The notes below the pieces were generated by a model that worked only from the letters and a program-made list of their open reading frames with translations, was not told where the DNA came from and did not search any database. Both the position numbers and the translations under genes were made by a program. A stretch of DNA of 7,747 nucleotides, from the NCBI GenBank assembly GCA_003164255.1, contig PLST01000478.1, forward strand, positions 1 to 7,747, given 5' to 3'. Within the stretch, counting starts at the first letter, position 1. Each line of letters begins with the position of its first letter. Shown in pieces: positions 1-6,091 of this stretch. This DNA is from Acidobacteriaceae bacterium (GTDB lineage Bacteria > Acidobacteriota > Terriglobia > Terriglobales > Acidobacteriaceae).

Positions 1-215
1 CGGGAATAGATCCCTCCCATCGGGTTCCCCTTCGAAAGCCAATTGAGAAACCCCATCCCAAGCAGCGCCGCGGAAAGCACCTGCAGGACCAGAACGGCCA
101 TGGGTGCATTACCCAGGCCCAATGCAGCGGCAACTTCCTGCGGCAAAAAGTTGAGCGCCAATCCCATGCCAAAAAGAAGGATCGCACTCGCGGTGAGCAC
201 TATCGGCGATTTCAC
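1..215 (-). CDS. Partial small integral membrane protein, function unknown (3' part outside window)
   Basis: An open frame runs off the left edge, so only about the first 71 residues are visible. It starts MKSPIVLTASAILLFGMG and is strongly hydrophobic, with two likely membrane helices at roughly residues 4-22 and 38-56. They are separated by a short polar turn (LPQEVAAALGLGNAP) and followed by NWLSKGNPMGGIY. The start used is a GTG preceded by AAAAGG at 9 bases. A second GTG in the same frame begins at 266, overlaps the lpdA stop as GTGA, and would add 17 mostly basic residues. The close spacing behind lpdA suggests co-transcription. It resembles small uncharacterised bacterial membrane proteins, but I cannot name the family. 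I am fairly sure it is coding because the hydrophobic pattern is continuous and unbroken; the start is uncertain. Confidence 0.6.
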   Translation of the reverse strand, partial: MKSPIVLTASAILLFGMGLALNFLPQEVAAALGLGNAPMAVLVLQVLSAALLGMGFLNWLSKGNPMGGIYS

Positions 216-262
216 TTGCTTTGACCTTTTCTTGCCTGCAAACCGAATCAGCAACTCGGATG

Positions 263-1744
263 TCACGCGTTGATTGCCATTCCTTCGACCGCGCCGTAGG
301 CATCGAGCATGGACTCGGCTAACGTGGGATGCGCGTGGATGGTGAACATCATCTCCTCCACCGTCCCTTCGAGTTCGAGTACCGCAACGGCTTCGGCGAT
401 GAGCTCCGTGGCTTGCGGGCCGAGGATGTGGACGCCGAGTATCTCGCCGTATTTTGCGTCCGAGACAATCTTCACAAAGCCATCATGGCTGCCCACGATG
501 GTCGCCTTCGAGTTGCCCGCGAAGGGGAACTTGCCCACCTTGACGTCGTGGCCTTTTTCTTTAGCCTGCGCCTCGGTCAGACCCACTGAGCCGACCTGCG
601 GGTCGCTATAGGTGCAGCCGGGGATTCGTTCGCGATTGATCGGTCGGAATTTCTTGCCGGCTATTTTGGCGACGGCCACCATGCCAGCCATTGCGCCCAC
701 ATGGGCAAGCTGCGGCAAGCCTGCCACGATGTCGCCGATCGCGTAAACGCCGGGCTCGGCCGTCTCCTGTGCCGGGCCAACTTTGACCAGGCCGCGCTCC
801 AGCTCGACCTTCGTTTTTTCCAAGCCGACATTTTCTGTTTGTCCGGCGCGGCCGACGGCTACGAGGACCTTTTCGGCTTCCTTGACTTGAGTTTTGCCGT
901 TCTGGTCGGTGTACGTGACCTTGACGCCGGCATCGGTCTTCTCGACCTTCTCGACCTTCGCACCGGTGTTGACGTCGATGCCGCGCTTTTTGAAGAGGCG
1001 CGTGAGCTCTTTCGAAATCTCCTCGTCTTCAACGGGAACGATGCGCGGCAGGAATTCGAGAATTGTGACTTCGGTGCCGAAGCTGCGGAAGATGGAGCTG
1101 AACTCGATGCCCACCGCGCCCGCACCGATCACGATGAGCGATTTGGGAACGCGGTCGAGGGAGAGAATCTCGATGTTGGTGAGAATGGTGGAGTCGGGTT
1201 TGAGCCCCGGGAGCATTTTGGCCGCGGATCCGCTTGCGAGGATGACATTTTTCGCCTTCACCTGACTGACCTGACCACCTGCCGCGCTAACGTCGACAGT
1301 GTGTACGCCGTCCCTCGCGGGTCCGGTCAGCTTTCCATAGCCCGCGATGACCGCGATCTTGTGCTTCTTCATCAGGAATTCGAGGCCCTTGACGTGTTTA
1401 GTGATGATGGAGTTCTTGCGGTTGAGCACCGCGGCCCAGTCGAGCTGCGGCGTGCCGATGCCGGCTATGCCGAACTCCGCTGCGCTCTTCAGGTGGTCCC
1501 ACAACTCGGCATTAAACAGCAGCGCCTTGGTGGGGATGCAGCCGACGTGCAGGCAGGTGCCGCCAAGTTTTGGCGCGTTGTCAATGAGCGCAACTTTCAA
1601 CCCGTACTCCGCTCCGCGAATCGCTGCTGTATAGCCGGCGGGACCGCCGCCGATGATAGCTACGTCGTAGATGGTGTCCAAATTCGCGGCGGGGGTGGTG
1701 GCTGGCTTTGTATCAGGCAAGGAAAACTCCGTTCCGGGGTGCAC
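263..1744 (-). CDS. lpdA: Dihydrolipoyl dehydrogenase (E3 component of 2-oxoacid dehydrogenase complexes)
   Basis: This FAD flavoprotein reoxidises the dihydrolipoyl groups of pyruvate/2-oxoglutarate dehydrogenase and passes electrons to NAD+ in the cytoplasm. At 493 residues it is close to the usual 460-480 plus a short N-terminal extension. Visible motifs in order are the FAD-binding GGGPAG (32-37), the redox disulfide in GGTCLHVGCIPTK (Cys64, Cys69), the NAD-binding GAGAVG (207-212), the second FAD contact AIGD (335-338), and the C-terminal catalytic HAHPTLAE (His472, Glu477). All key residues are intact. The frame opens at a GTG with no clear ribosome site. A TTG eight codons in (start at 1720) follows GGAACGGAG at 6 bases and may be the true start, giving 485 residues. 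Either way, about 20-27 residues rich in Pro, Ala and Thr precede the first FAD strand; no lipoyl domain is present. It lies 102 bp after miaA. No E1 or E2 gene is in the window. Confidence 0.95.
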   Translation of the reverse strand: MHPGTEFSLPDTKPATTPAANLDTIYDVAIIGGGPAGYTAAIRGAEYGLKVALIDNAPKLGGTCLHVGCIPTKALLFNAELWDHLKSAAEFGIAGIGTPQLDWAAVLNRKNSIITKHVKGLEFLMKKHKIAVIAGYGKLTGPARDGVHTVDVSAAGGQVSQVKAKNVILASGSAAKMLPGLKPDSTILTNIEILSLDRVPKSLIVIGAGAVGIEFSSIFRSFGTEVTILEFLPRIVPVEDEEISKELTRLFKKRGIDVNTGAKVEKVEKTDAGVKVTYTDQNGKTQVKEAEKVLVAVGRAGQTENVGLEKTKVELERGLVKVGPAQETAEPGVYAIGDIVAGLPQLAHVGAMAGMVAVAKIAGKKFRPINRERIPGCTYSDPQVGSVGLTEAQAKEKGHDVKVGKFPFAGNSKATIVGSHDGFVKIVSDAKYGEILGVHILGPQATELIAEAVAVLELEGTVEEMMFTIHAHPTLAESMLDAYGAVEGMAINA

Positions 1745-1846
1745 ATAGGAAGAGCACGCGCCGCATTGCAGCCTTCAGTTTAAAGGATGCGTGTTGGCTG
1801 CGGGGCCCGGTTGGTGCCGGTCTAAGGAATCAGGCGGGAATTGGGC

Positions 1847-2812
1847 CTAGATCGCGGCCTTAACCAGCGCGGCTGCAGCCTGCACGGCGTCCCCGTCGTT
1901 GCCGAAGGCCGTAATCCAGTGAACGTCAGGCTCGCGGCGAAACCAGGTGAGCTGGCGCTTGGCGTAGTTGCGGTGGCCTTGCTGCGCGGCTTTGATCCCG
2001 TCTTCCATGCTGGAACCTGCAGACAGAACGGCCATTGCCTGCCGGTAGCCGAGGGAGTCGAGTGCCTTCACCGCGCCGAAACGCTCAAGCAAACCGCGAG
2101 TTTCTTCGACAAGGCCCGCAGCAAACATCTGGGCGCAGCGGCGGTTAAGGCGATCATAAAGCTGCTGCCGCGGTGGATTGAGCCCGATGCGCAAGAGCCG
2201 AAAGCCAGTGAGAGGATCGCGCGCAAGAACCTGCGACATGGGTTTGCGGCCCGCGAGACAGACTTCGATCGCGCGGATCAGCTTGGGCGTGTCGTTGGCG
2301 TGAATGCGTGCTGCCGATGATGGATCGAGCTTGGCCAGGAGGCGATGGAGCCAGCCCTCACCCTGACGTTGCCTGCTGCGCTCCAGACGCTCGCGCAGTT
2401 CCTGTTGGCGCTGAGGCCCGGCAAACAGGCCATCGGTGAGCGCGCGCAGATAGAGGCCCGTTCCACCGGTCACAATCGGAAGCCTTCCCCGGCCGTCGAT
2501 TTCGCGCAAGGCCGCGCGCGCGAGGCGGCTATAGTCTCCGGCGGTAAACGGCTGGTCGGGATCGGCCACGTCAATGACGTGGTGCGCCAAGCGCACGCGT
2601 TCTTCTGCTGTGGGTTTGGCTGAGCCCAGATCCATCCCACGATAGACAGCCACGGAATCGCAACTGACAATTTCGCCAGAGAATTGTTCGCCGAGCGCGA
2701 GCGAGAGGGCAGTTTTGCCGCTGCCGGTAGGGCCGAGCAGGACGACAAGCAAAGGTGTCGTTGCAGGGTCTTGCGCGGCGAAGCCGCCTTTCGCCGTGCG
2801 CGGAGCACTCAC
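1847..2812 (-). CDS. miaA: tRNA dimethylallyltransferase
   Basis: MiaA transfers a dimethylallyl group from DMAPP to N6 of A37 in tRNAs that read UNN codons, the first step toward ms2i6A. The 321-residue product has the family signatures: P-loop GPTGSGKT (27-34), the CDSVAVYRGMDLGSAKPT segment with the Asp-Ser pair (52-53) that contacts the tRNA base and substrate, TGGTGLYLRAL (115-125), AIEVCLAGRKPMS, LDSLGYRQAM, and the C-terminal basic NYAKRQLTWFRR. The chosen start is a GTG at 2810-2812 whose bases overlap the stop of the upstream small gene as GTGA. This gives a normal length. The frame stays open further upstream, to about 3052, but that sequence does not look like MiaA and covers another gene. 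The 20-residue tail before the first strand (SAPRTAKGGFAAQDPATTP) looks disordered. Expression probably depends on translational coupling with the small gene. Confidence 0.95.
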   Translation of the reverse strand: MSAPRTAKGGFAAQDPATTPLLVVLLGPTGSGKTALSLALGEQFSGEIVSCDSVAVYRGMDLGSAKPTAEERVRLAHHVIDVADPDQPFTAGDYSRLARAALREIDGRGRLPIVTGGTGLYLRALTDGLFAGPQRQQELRERLERSRQRQGEGWLHRLLAKLDPSSAARIHANDTPKLIRAIEVCLAGRKPMSQVLARDPLTGFRLLRIGLNPPRQQLYDRLNRRCAQMFAAGLVEETRGLLERFGAVKALDSLGYRQAMAVLSAGSSMEDGIKAAQQGHRNYAKRQLTWFRREPDVHWITAFGNDGDAVQAAAALVKAAI

Positions 2813-2997
2813 GGGCGCCACCAGCCGATCGGAAAGATCCACGACGGATTGGTGTGGAGTAGAGCCCAACCGAGAATCACGACGGCCACAAGGATGAGTC
2901 CAAGAGCCTGATTTCGACGATAAGCACGCTGCTGCTGTGCTCGCCGTTCCTGTTCGGCGACCTGTTCGTTGTACGGCTTGATGCGGGTTTCGACCAT
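2809..2997 (-). CDS. Small single-pass membrane protein upstream of and overlapping miaA, function unknown
   Basis: This is a 62-residue protein. Residues 1-30 are strongly charged and rich in Glu, Gln and Arg (NEQVAEQERRAQQQRAYRRN), probably helical or coiled-coil. One clear membrane helix follows at about 31-49 (ALGLILVAVVILGWALLHT), then a short aromatic tail ending GWWRP. Basic residues flank the N-terminal side of the helix, so the positive-inside rule puts the charged N-terminus in the cytoplasm. The start is the ATG at 2995-2997, with only a weak ribosome site; a GTG seven codons upstream (3018) is an alternative. The stop overlaps the miaA GTG by four bases, so the two genes are probably one transcript. 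I do not recognise the family. The residue pattern and the exact junction with miaA support it being real. Confidence 0.65.
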   Translation of the reverse strand: MVETRIKPYNEQVAEQERRAQQQRAYRRNQALGLILVAVVILGWALLHTNPSWIFPIGWWRP

Positions 2998-3189
2998 GGC
3001 GGATCTCGCTGGATTCACGGTGAGCCGCCGGGCGGGGGGCCACCACGCACAAGTATAGGGGAGGAGCAGATTGGATTCGGGAGAAGGGCGGGTTGGCCCA
3101 TTTACGCGGAGCGTTTGACTTGCACCCCCCGCATTGCCGACCATTAGCTTTTGGGCGTGAGTCAAGCCCGTTTGGAAGGTGTGCTCTTC
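2998..3189. promoter_or_regulatory. Divergent spacer between the miaA block and purD
   Basis: This 192-bp spacer must hold promoters for both directions. On the plus strand a good -35-like TTGACT lies at 3115-3120, but no convincing -10 lies 16-18 bases downstream. The nearest weak candidate, CATTAG at 3142-3147, is too far away at 21 bases. No riboswitch-like structure could be recognised before purD. The minus-strand promoter for the small membrane protein and miaA was not located. Confidence 0.3.
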
Positions 3190-4467
3190 ATGAAAGTCTT
3201 GATCCTTGGTTCCGGTGGCCGCGAGCATGCGATTGCATGGGCGGTAAAGCGGAGTGAACGCGTAACGGAGGTGGTTTGCGCGCCTGGCAATGGTGGAATC
3301 GCGCAGGTTGCCCGTTGCGTGCCCGTGAACTTGAAAGACGTGGAGGCCATGGTGCGGCTGGCTGAGGCCGAGCAGCCCGGCCTGACGATTGTGGGCCCGG
3401 AGCTGCCGCTCTCACTGGGAATTGTGGACGCGCTCCAGGAGCGGGGTCTGCGCGTCTTCGGCCCCACGCGCGCCGCGGCGATGCTTGAGACCAGCAAGGG
3501 ATTTGCAAAACAATTTCTGCAGCGCCACAAAATCCCCACGGGCAATTTTGCCGTTTGCTCCAGCGTTGCCGAGGTGGAAAAGGCAATCGACTATTTTCAC
3601 GCGCCGATTGTCGTGAAGGCCGATGGCCTGGCCGCGGGCAAGGGCGTGATCATCTGCAGCTCGCGGCATACCGCTCAAGAGGCTGCCCAGGGGCTGTTCT
3701 CAGGCGAGCTCCTGGGTGAGGCAGCGGAACAGGTTGTGATCGAGGAGTTCCTCGAAGGCGATGAGGTGAGCTTCCTTTGCCTTAGCGACGGAGCGAACGT
3801 GGTGCCGCTGGTTCCCGCCCAGGACCACAAGCGCGTTGGCGAGGGCGACACCGGTCCGAATACCGGGGGGATGGGCGTTTACTCGACCGACGAGCTGCTG
3901 GAACCCGGAATGACGGAGTGGATTCTGAAGCACATTGCCGAGCCAACGATTCAAGGCATGGCGGAGGAGGGGACCCCGTTTGCCGGCGTCCTTTACATCG
4001 GATTGATGATGACCGCGCGAGGTCCGCAGGTGCTGGAGTTCAACGCGCGGTTTGGCGATCCCGAGACGCAGGCCCTGCTGGTGCGGCTGAATAGCGATCT
4101 GGTGGATGCTCTTGAAGCCGCAATCGACGGCCGGCTGGCCCAGACCCAGCTCAGCTGGAATCACGGCGCTTCAGCATGCGTGATCGCGAGTTCGGGCGGC
4201 TATCCAGGGAGCTACAAGACTGGATTGCCGATCCTCGGCCTTGGGTCGGCGTCGCAGGTTCCTGGCGTCCAGGTTTTCCATTCGGGCACGACGCTGGTTG
4301 GGGGCAAGCTGCATACAGCCGGGGGGCGTGTGCTGGGCGTAACGGCGGCGGGTGACTCGCTGAAAGAGGCATTGGCGCGCGCGTACCAGGCTATGGCCGA
4401 GATTCACTTTGAAGGAATGTACTACCGGCGAGACATTGGCCACCGCGCTCTGAAGCCGGGGAACTGA
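3190..4467 (+). CDS. purD: Phosphoribosylamine--glycine ligase (GAR synthetase)
   Basis: PurD makes glycinamide ribonucleotide from 5-phosphoribosylamine, glycine and ATP, the second step of de novo purine synthesis. The 425-residue length is typical. Visible signatures are the N-terminal GSGGREHAIAW (7-17), VGPELPLSLGIVD (68-80), the FGPTRAAAMLETSK entry to the ATP-grasp domain (90-103), the ATP-binding VVKADGLAAGKGV (141-153), the GPNTGGMGVYS signature (222-232), and the metal-binding LEFNARFGDPETQ (282-294). The C-terminal domain includes ASSGGYPGSY. The start is the ATG giving MKVLILGSGG, with AAGG about 10 bases upstream. A GTG three codons earlier sits too close to that ribosome site. 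Only 18 bp separate it from the following DinB gene. No other pur gene is present, so purine genes are probably dispersed in this genome. Confidence 0.97.
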   Translation: MKVLILGSGGREHAIAWAVKRSERVTEVVCAPGNGGIAQVARCVPVNLKDVEAMVRLAEAEQPGLTIVGPELPLSLGIVDALQERGLRVFGPTRAAAMLETSKGFAKQFLQRHKIPTGNFAVCSSVAEVEKAIDYFHAPIVVKADGLAAGKGVIICSSRHTAQEAAQGLFSGELLGEAAEQVVIEEFLEGDEVSFLCLSDGANVVPLVPAQDHKRVGEGDTGPNTGGMGVYSTDELLEPGMTEWILKHIAEPTIQGMAEEGTPFAGVLYIGLMMTARGPQVLEFNARFGDPETQALLVRLNSDLVDALEAAIDGRLAQTQLSWNHGASACVIASSGGYPGSYKTGLPILGLGSASQVPGVQVFHSGTTLVGGKLHTAGGRVLGVTAAGDSLKEALARAYQAMAEIHFEGMYYRRDIGHRALKPGN

Positions 4468-4485
4468 TCGCCGACAGGAGAGACC

Positions 4486-4983
4486 ATGAGCGCTGCAATC
4501 ACTCTGGAGGAACTGCTGGCCTGGAATGACGAGGCCGCACGCTATTGGAAAAGCCACCTGGAAGCCAACCCGCACCTGCTTGCCTTGCCCTGCGACATTG
4601 GCCCTGCCAAAAACGTGCAGGAGTTTGTGCGGCACATCTGGACCGCGGAACTACGCTGGGCCCAGTGCCTGGCCGGCGTACCGGTCATCACGAAAGAGCA
4701 GTTGCCGGAAGGGCCGCTCGATGCGCTGTTCGCTTTGCACACGCAGGCAATGCAGGTCTATCGGAGCCTGCTGGCTGCTGCTGACGAGGAATGGAGCAAG
4801 TCTTATGTGCTGGAGTTTGACTGGGTGCCGGTAGAGGCTCGTACGGTCTCGCGGCGCAAGATCGCCATGCACGCGCTCTTCCACAGCCAACGTCATTGGG
4901 CGCAACTGACCACTCTGATTCGGCAGGCTGGGTTCCCCTCGGGATTCAGAGGCGACCTGCTGTTCAGCATGGGGCTCAAATAA
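4486..4983 (+). CDS. DinB-fold (DinB/YfiT-like) putative metal-dependent protein
   Basis: This is a 165-residue protein with the pattern of the DinB-like four-helix-bundle superfamily. An early helix carries His50 in FVRHIWTAELRW. Near the C-terminus a helix carries HALFHSQRHW, with His133 and His137 in the HxxxH spacing that completes the usual metal triad. His129 is an extra candidate. Members bind a divalent metal and include thiol transferases (bacillithiol and mycothiol S-transferases) and proteins of unknown role, so no substrate is assigned. The start ATG follows AGGAG at 5 bases, a strong site. It lies 18 bp after purD and is probably co-transcribed, though no functional link to purine synthesis is evident. 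The end is convergent with the zinc-ribbon gene across only 26 bp, with no obvious terminator between them. Confidence 0.8.
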   Translation: MSAAITLEELLAWNDEAARYWKSHLEANPHLLALPCDIGPAKNVQEFVRHIWTAELRWAQCLAGVPVITKEQLPEGPLDALFALHTQAMQVYRSLLAAADEEWSKSYVLEFDWVPVEARTVSRRKIAMHALFHSQRHWAQLTTLIRQAGFPSGFRGDLLFSMGLK

Positions 4984-5009
4984 GGCCCGGCTGCGCTTCT
5001 TGAATAGCT

Positions 5010-5312
5010 CTAAGAGACCGCCTCAGGAGCACTGGCCAGATTTCCATTCTTCTGGAAGCAGGTGCGGCAGAGTACGGGTCTTCCCTGTGTTGGCTTGAAC
5101 GGAACGGTTGTCTCTGCACCACACTCAGAGCAGGTGGTACGCGTCTCAGGGCGAACCTTCTGGTTGCCGCGGACGCGCTTAGCCTTGCACTGCTTGCAGC
5201 GCTTGGGATCGTTCTTGAACTGTTTATCGTTGAAAAAGACCTGCTCACCCGCTGTAAAGACAAACTCGGAGCCGCAGTCAATGCACTTCAGAATACGATC
5301 AGTGAATTCCAT
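5010..5312 (-). CDS. Double zinc-ribbon (CxxC) protein, function unknown
   Basis: This 100-residue protein has four CxxC pairs forming two zinc-ribbon-like units. The first is CIDC (10-13) with FVFTAGEQVFF between the pairs and CKQC (39-42), and matches the probable zinc-ribbon family recalled as PF13451. The second is CSEC (61-64) and CRTC (82-85), spaced as CxxC-x17-CxxC. The two are joined by a basic segment (KAKRVRGNQKVRPETRTT) that could contact nucleic acid. I chose the ATG at 5310-5312 because it follows AGGGA at 8 bases and starts directly at the first ribbon. The frame stays open to 5525, but that extra sequence looks non-coding. It lies 313 bp downstream of rpsU on the same strand. 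Binding RNA, DNA or protein are all possible; no enzymatic residues are seen. The family fit is good and the function is unknown. Confidence 0.85.
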   Translation of the reverse strand: MEFTDRILKCIDCGSEFVFTAGEQVFFNDKQFKNDPKRCKQCKAKRVRGNQKVRPETRTTCSECGAETTVPFKPTQGRPVLCRTCFQKNGNLASAPEAVS

Positions 5313-5320
5313 GGCCGGCT

Positions 5321-5335
5321 TCCCTGAAACAGGGA
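5321..5335 (-). repeat. Perfect 6-bp hairpin in the zinc-ribbon gene leader
   Basis: TCCCTG and CAGGGA are separated by three bases, and on the minus strand the right arm supplies the AGGGA ribosome site of the zinc-ribbon gene. Folding of this hairpin would hide that site. The ten bases GAAACAGGGA (5326-5335) recur inverted at 5384-5393 as TCCCTGTTTC, so a longer alternative stem is also possible. Confidence 0.55.
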
Positions 5336-5564
5336 CTTGCTTCGAAATCGGCCGTGGCTCAAAAGAGACGTGCCGGTCCCGGTTCCCTGTTTCCGTTCGT
5401 TGTACAAAACAAGGGCCCGGGCCGCGGTAAAAAGACGGCGGCGCTGAATTGTCTAGCCGATTAGTCGGCAGAACTGTAGGAATGAATGCATTCTGAAAAA
5501 GCCAGGTAATTAAGAAAATGCGCAATCACGGTAGGAGTCCCGATTAAGCATTTACTCTTCGTCA

Positions 5565-5590
5565 GCTCCCGCCTGATGAAGGGCGGGAGC
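5565..5590 (-). terminator. Strong 9-bp GC stem-loop after rpsU, possible terminator
   Basis: GCTCCCGCC (5565-5573) pairs perfectly with GGCGGGAGC (5582-5590) around an 8-base loop, 35 bases beyond the rpsU stop. No run of T follows on either strand, so it is not a canonical intrinsic terminator. It may instead protect the rpsU mRNA 3' end or act with Rho. Confidence 0.4.
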
Positions 5591-5625
5591 CGCCGAGGCT
5601 ATCCGTACCGCAATTGGTTAAACCG

Positions 5626-5823
5626 TTAATCCTGCTCTTTACGAGCCTTCTTACGATTCCGCTTGCGCGCCAAAGCTGCCTTGACGCGACGCTTCTCACC
5701 GGGTTTCAGATAGTAGGAGTGACGTTTGACTTCCTTGATGATGTCCTCCTGCTGTACTTTGCGCTTGAACCGGCGCAGCGCATTCTCGAGCGGTTCGCCT
5801 TCCTGAACGCGAACCTCAGCCAA
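5626..5823 (-). CDS. rpsU: 30S ribosomal protein S21
   Basis: S21 is a small basic protein of the 30S platform near the anti-Shine-Dalgarno end of 16S rRNA, where it helps translation initiation. The 65-residue product matches the family throughout: MAEVRVQEGEPLENALRRFKR at the N-terminus, the VQQEDIIKEVKRHSYYLKPGEKRR core, and a highly basic C-terminus (ARKRNRKKARKEQD). The start codon is TTG, with a near-perfect GGAGGT site 8 bases upstream; no nearby ATG or GTG fits. A promoter is readable upstream (5862-5891), so rpsU is the first gene of its transcript. It is divergent from the gamma-carbonic-anhydrase gene and followed by a strong stem-loop. Nothing is missing. Confidence 0.96.
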   Translation of the reverse strand: MAEVRVQEGEPLENALRRFKRKVQQEDIIKEVKRHSYYLKPGEKRRVKAALARKRNRKKARKEQD

Positions 5824-5861
5824 AGAATTCCACCTCCGAACCTGCCTGAAAGGCTTTGTAT

Positions 5862-5891
5862 ATCATACTGGAGTTCTGTCCCGGAGGCCAA
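5862..5891 (-). promoter_or_regulatory. Sigma-70-like promoter of rpsU
   Basis: On the minus strand, TTGGCC (4 of 6 to the -35 consensus, 5886-5891) and TATGAT (5 of 6 to the -10 consensus, 5862-5867) are 18 bases apart. Transcription would start near 5855, giving a leader of about 30 bases that includes the GGAGGT site. Confidence 0.55.
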
Positions 5892-5941
5892 TAGGTCCGA
5901 GGATTCTTCAAAGCAATCGCATGAACGGGAGTGAATTCGCT

Positions 5942-6036
5942 CTGCCCCTACGGAGCGGGAGATGCGTGCCGGAACGCATTCCCAGGGTTGCGCTGCGCTT
6001 CACCCTGGGCTATTCTCCACGCCTCCCTACGGGAGG
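5942..6036. repeat. Composite palindromic intergenic repeat
   Basis: Three adjacent structured blocks fill the rpsU/gamma-CA spacer. The first is CCCCTACGGAGCGGGAG (about 5944-5960). The second is an 8-bp perfect stem, CCCAGGGT (5981-5988) with ACCCTGGG (6002-6009), around a GC-rich loop containing GCGCTGCGC. The third is a 6-bp perfect stem, CCTCCC-TAC-GGGAGG (6022-6036). The CCTACGG core appears in both the first and third blocks. It resembles dispersed REP-like elements I recall in acidobacterial spacers, but only one copy is visible here. It ends about 55 bp before the gamma-CA start. Confidence 0.5.
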
Positions 6037-6091
6037 AAATGAGATTCGACCGGGGCTGACTGTTCCGGGTAAACTCTGTTGAGAGGTTCTC

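Larger units (their letters stand above)
5313..5625. other. Gene-free spacer between rpsU and the zinc-ribbon gene
   Basis: No convincing gene is present. The spacer holds several short palindromes: a hairpin in the zinc-ribbon leader (5321-5335), a second copy of one of its arms in inverted orientation at 5384-5393, GCCGA-TTAG-TCGGC at 5456-5469, and a strong 9-bp stem at 5565-5590. No clear promoter for the zinc-ribbon gene was found, so it could be read from its own weak promoter or by read-through from rpsU. Confidence 0.6.

Noticed and set aside
701..1783. A 360-residue open frame on the plus strand opposite lpdA
   Set aside because: It is antisense to a fully supported E3 gene. Long open antisense frames are expected in GC-rich coding DNA, and the product has no recognisable motif.
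1768..1801. Inverted repeat GCAGCC/GGCTGC between miaA and lpdA as a terminator
   Set aside because: It has only six base pairs with a 22-base loop and no T-run, too weak to call.
2813..3052. N-terminal extension of miaA to 401 residues
   Set aside because: The extra 80 residues do not look like MiaA and overlap the small membrane protein gene. The GTG at 2812 gives a normal length and a GTGA junction.
3190..4983. Functional purD-DinB system
   Set aside because: The two genes are close and probably co-transcribed, but nothing in either sequence points to a shared function.
5313..5525. N-terminal extension of the zinc-ribbon protein to 171 residues
   Set aside because: The extension is compositionally odd and covers repeat-like sequence. 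The ATG at 5312 has a good ribosome site and starts at the first ribbon.
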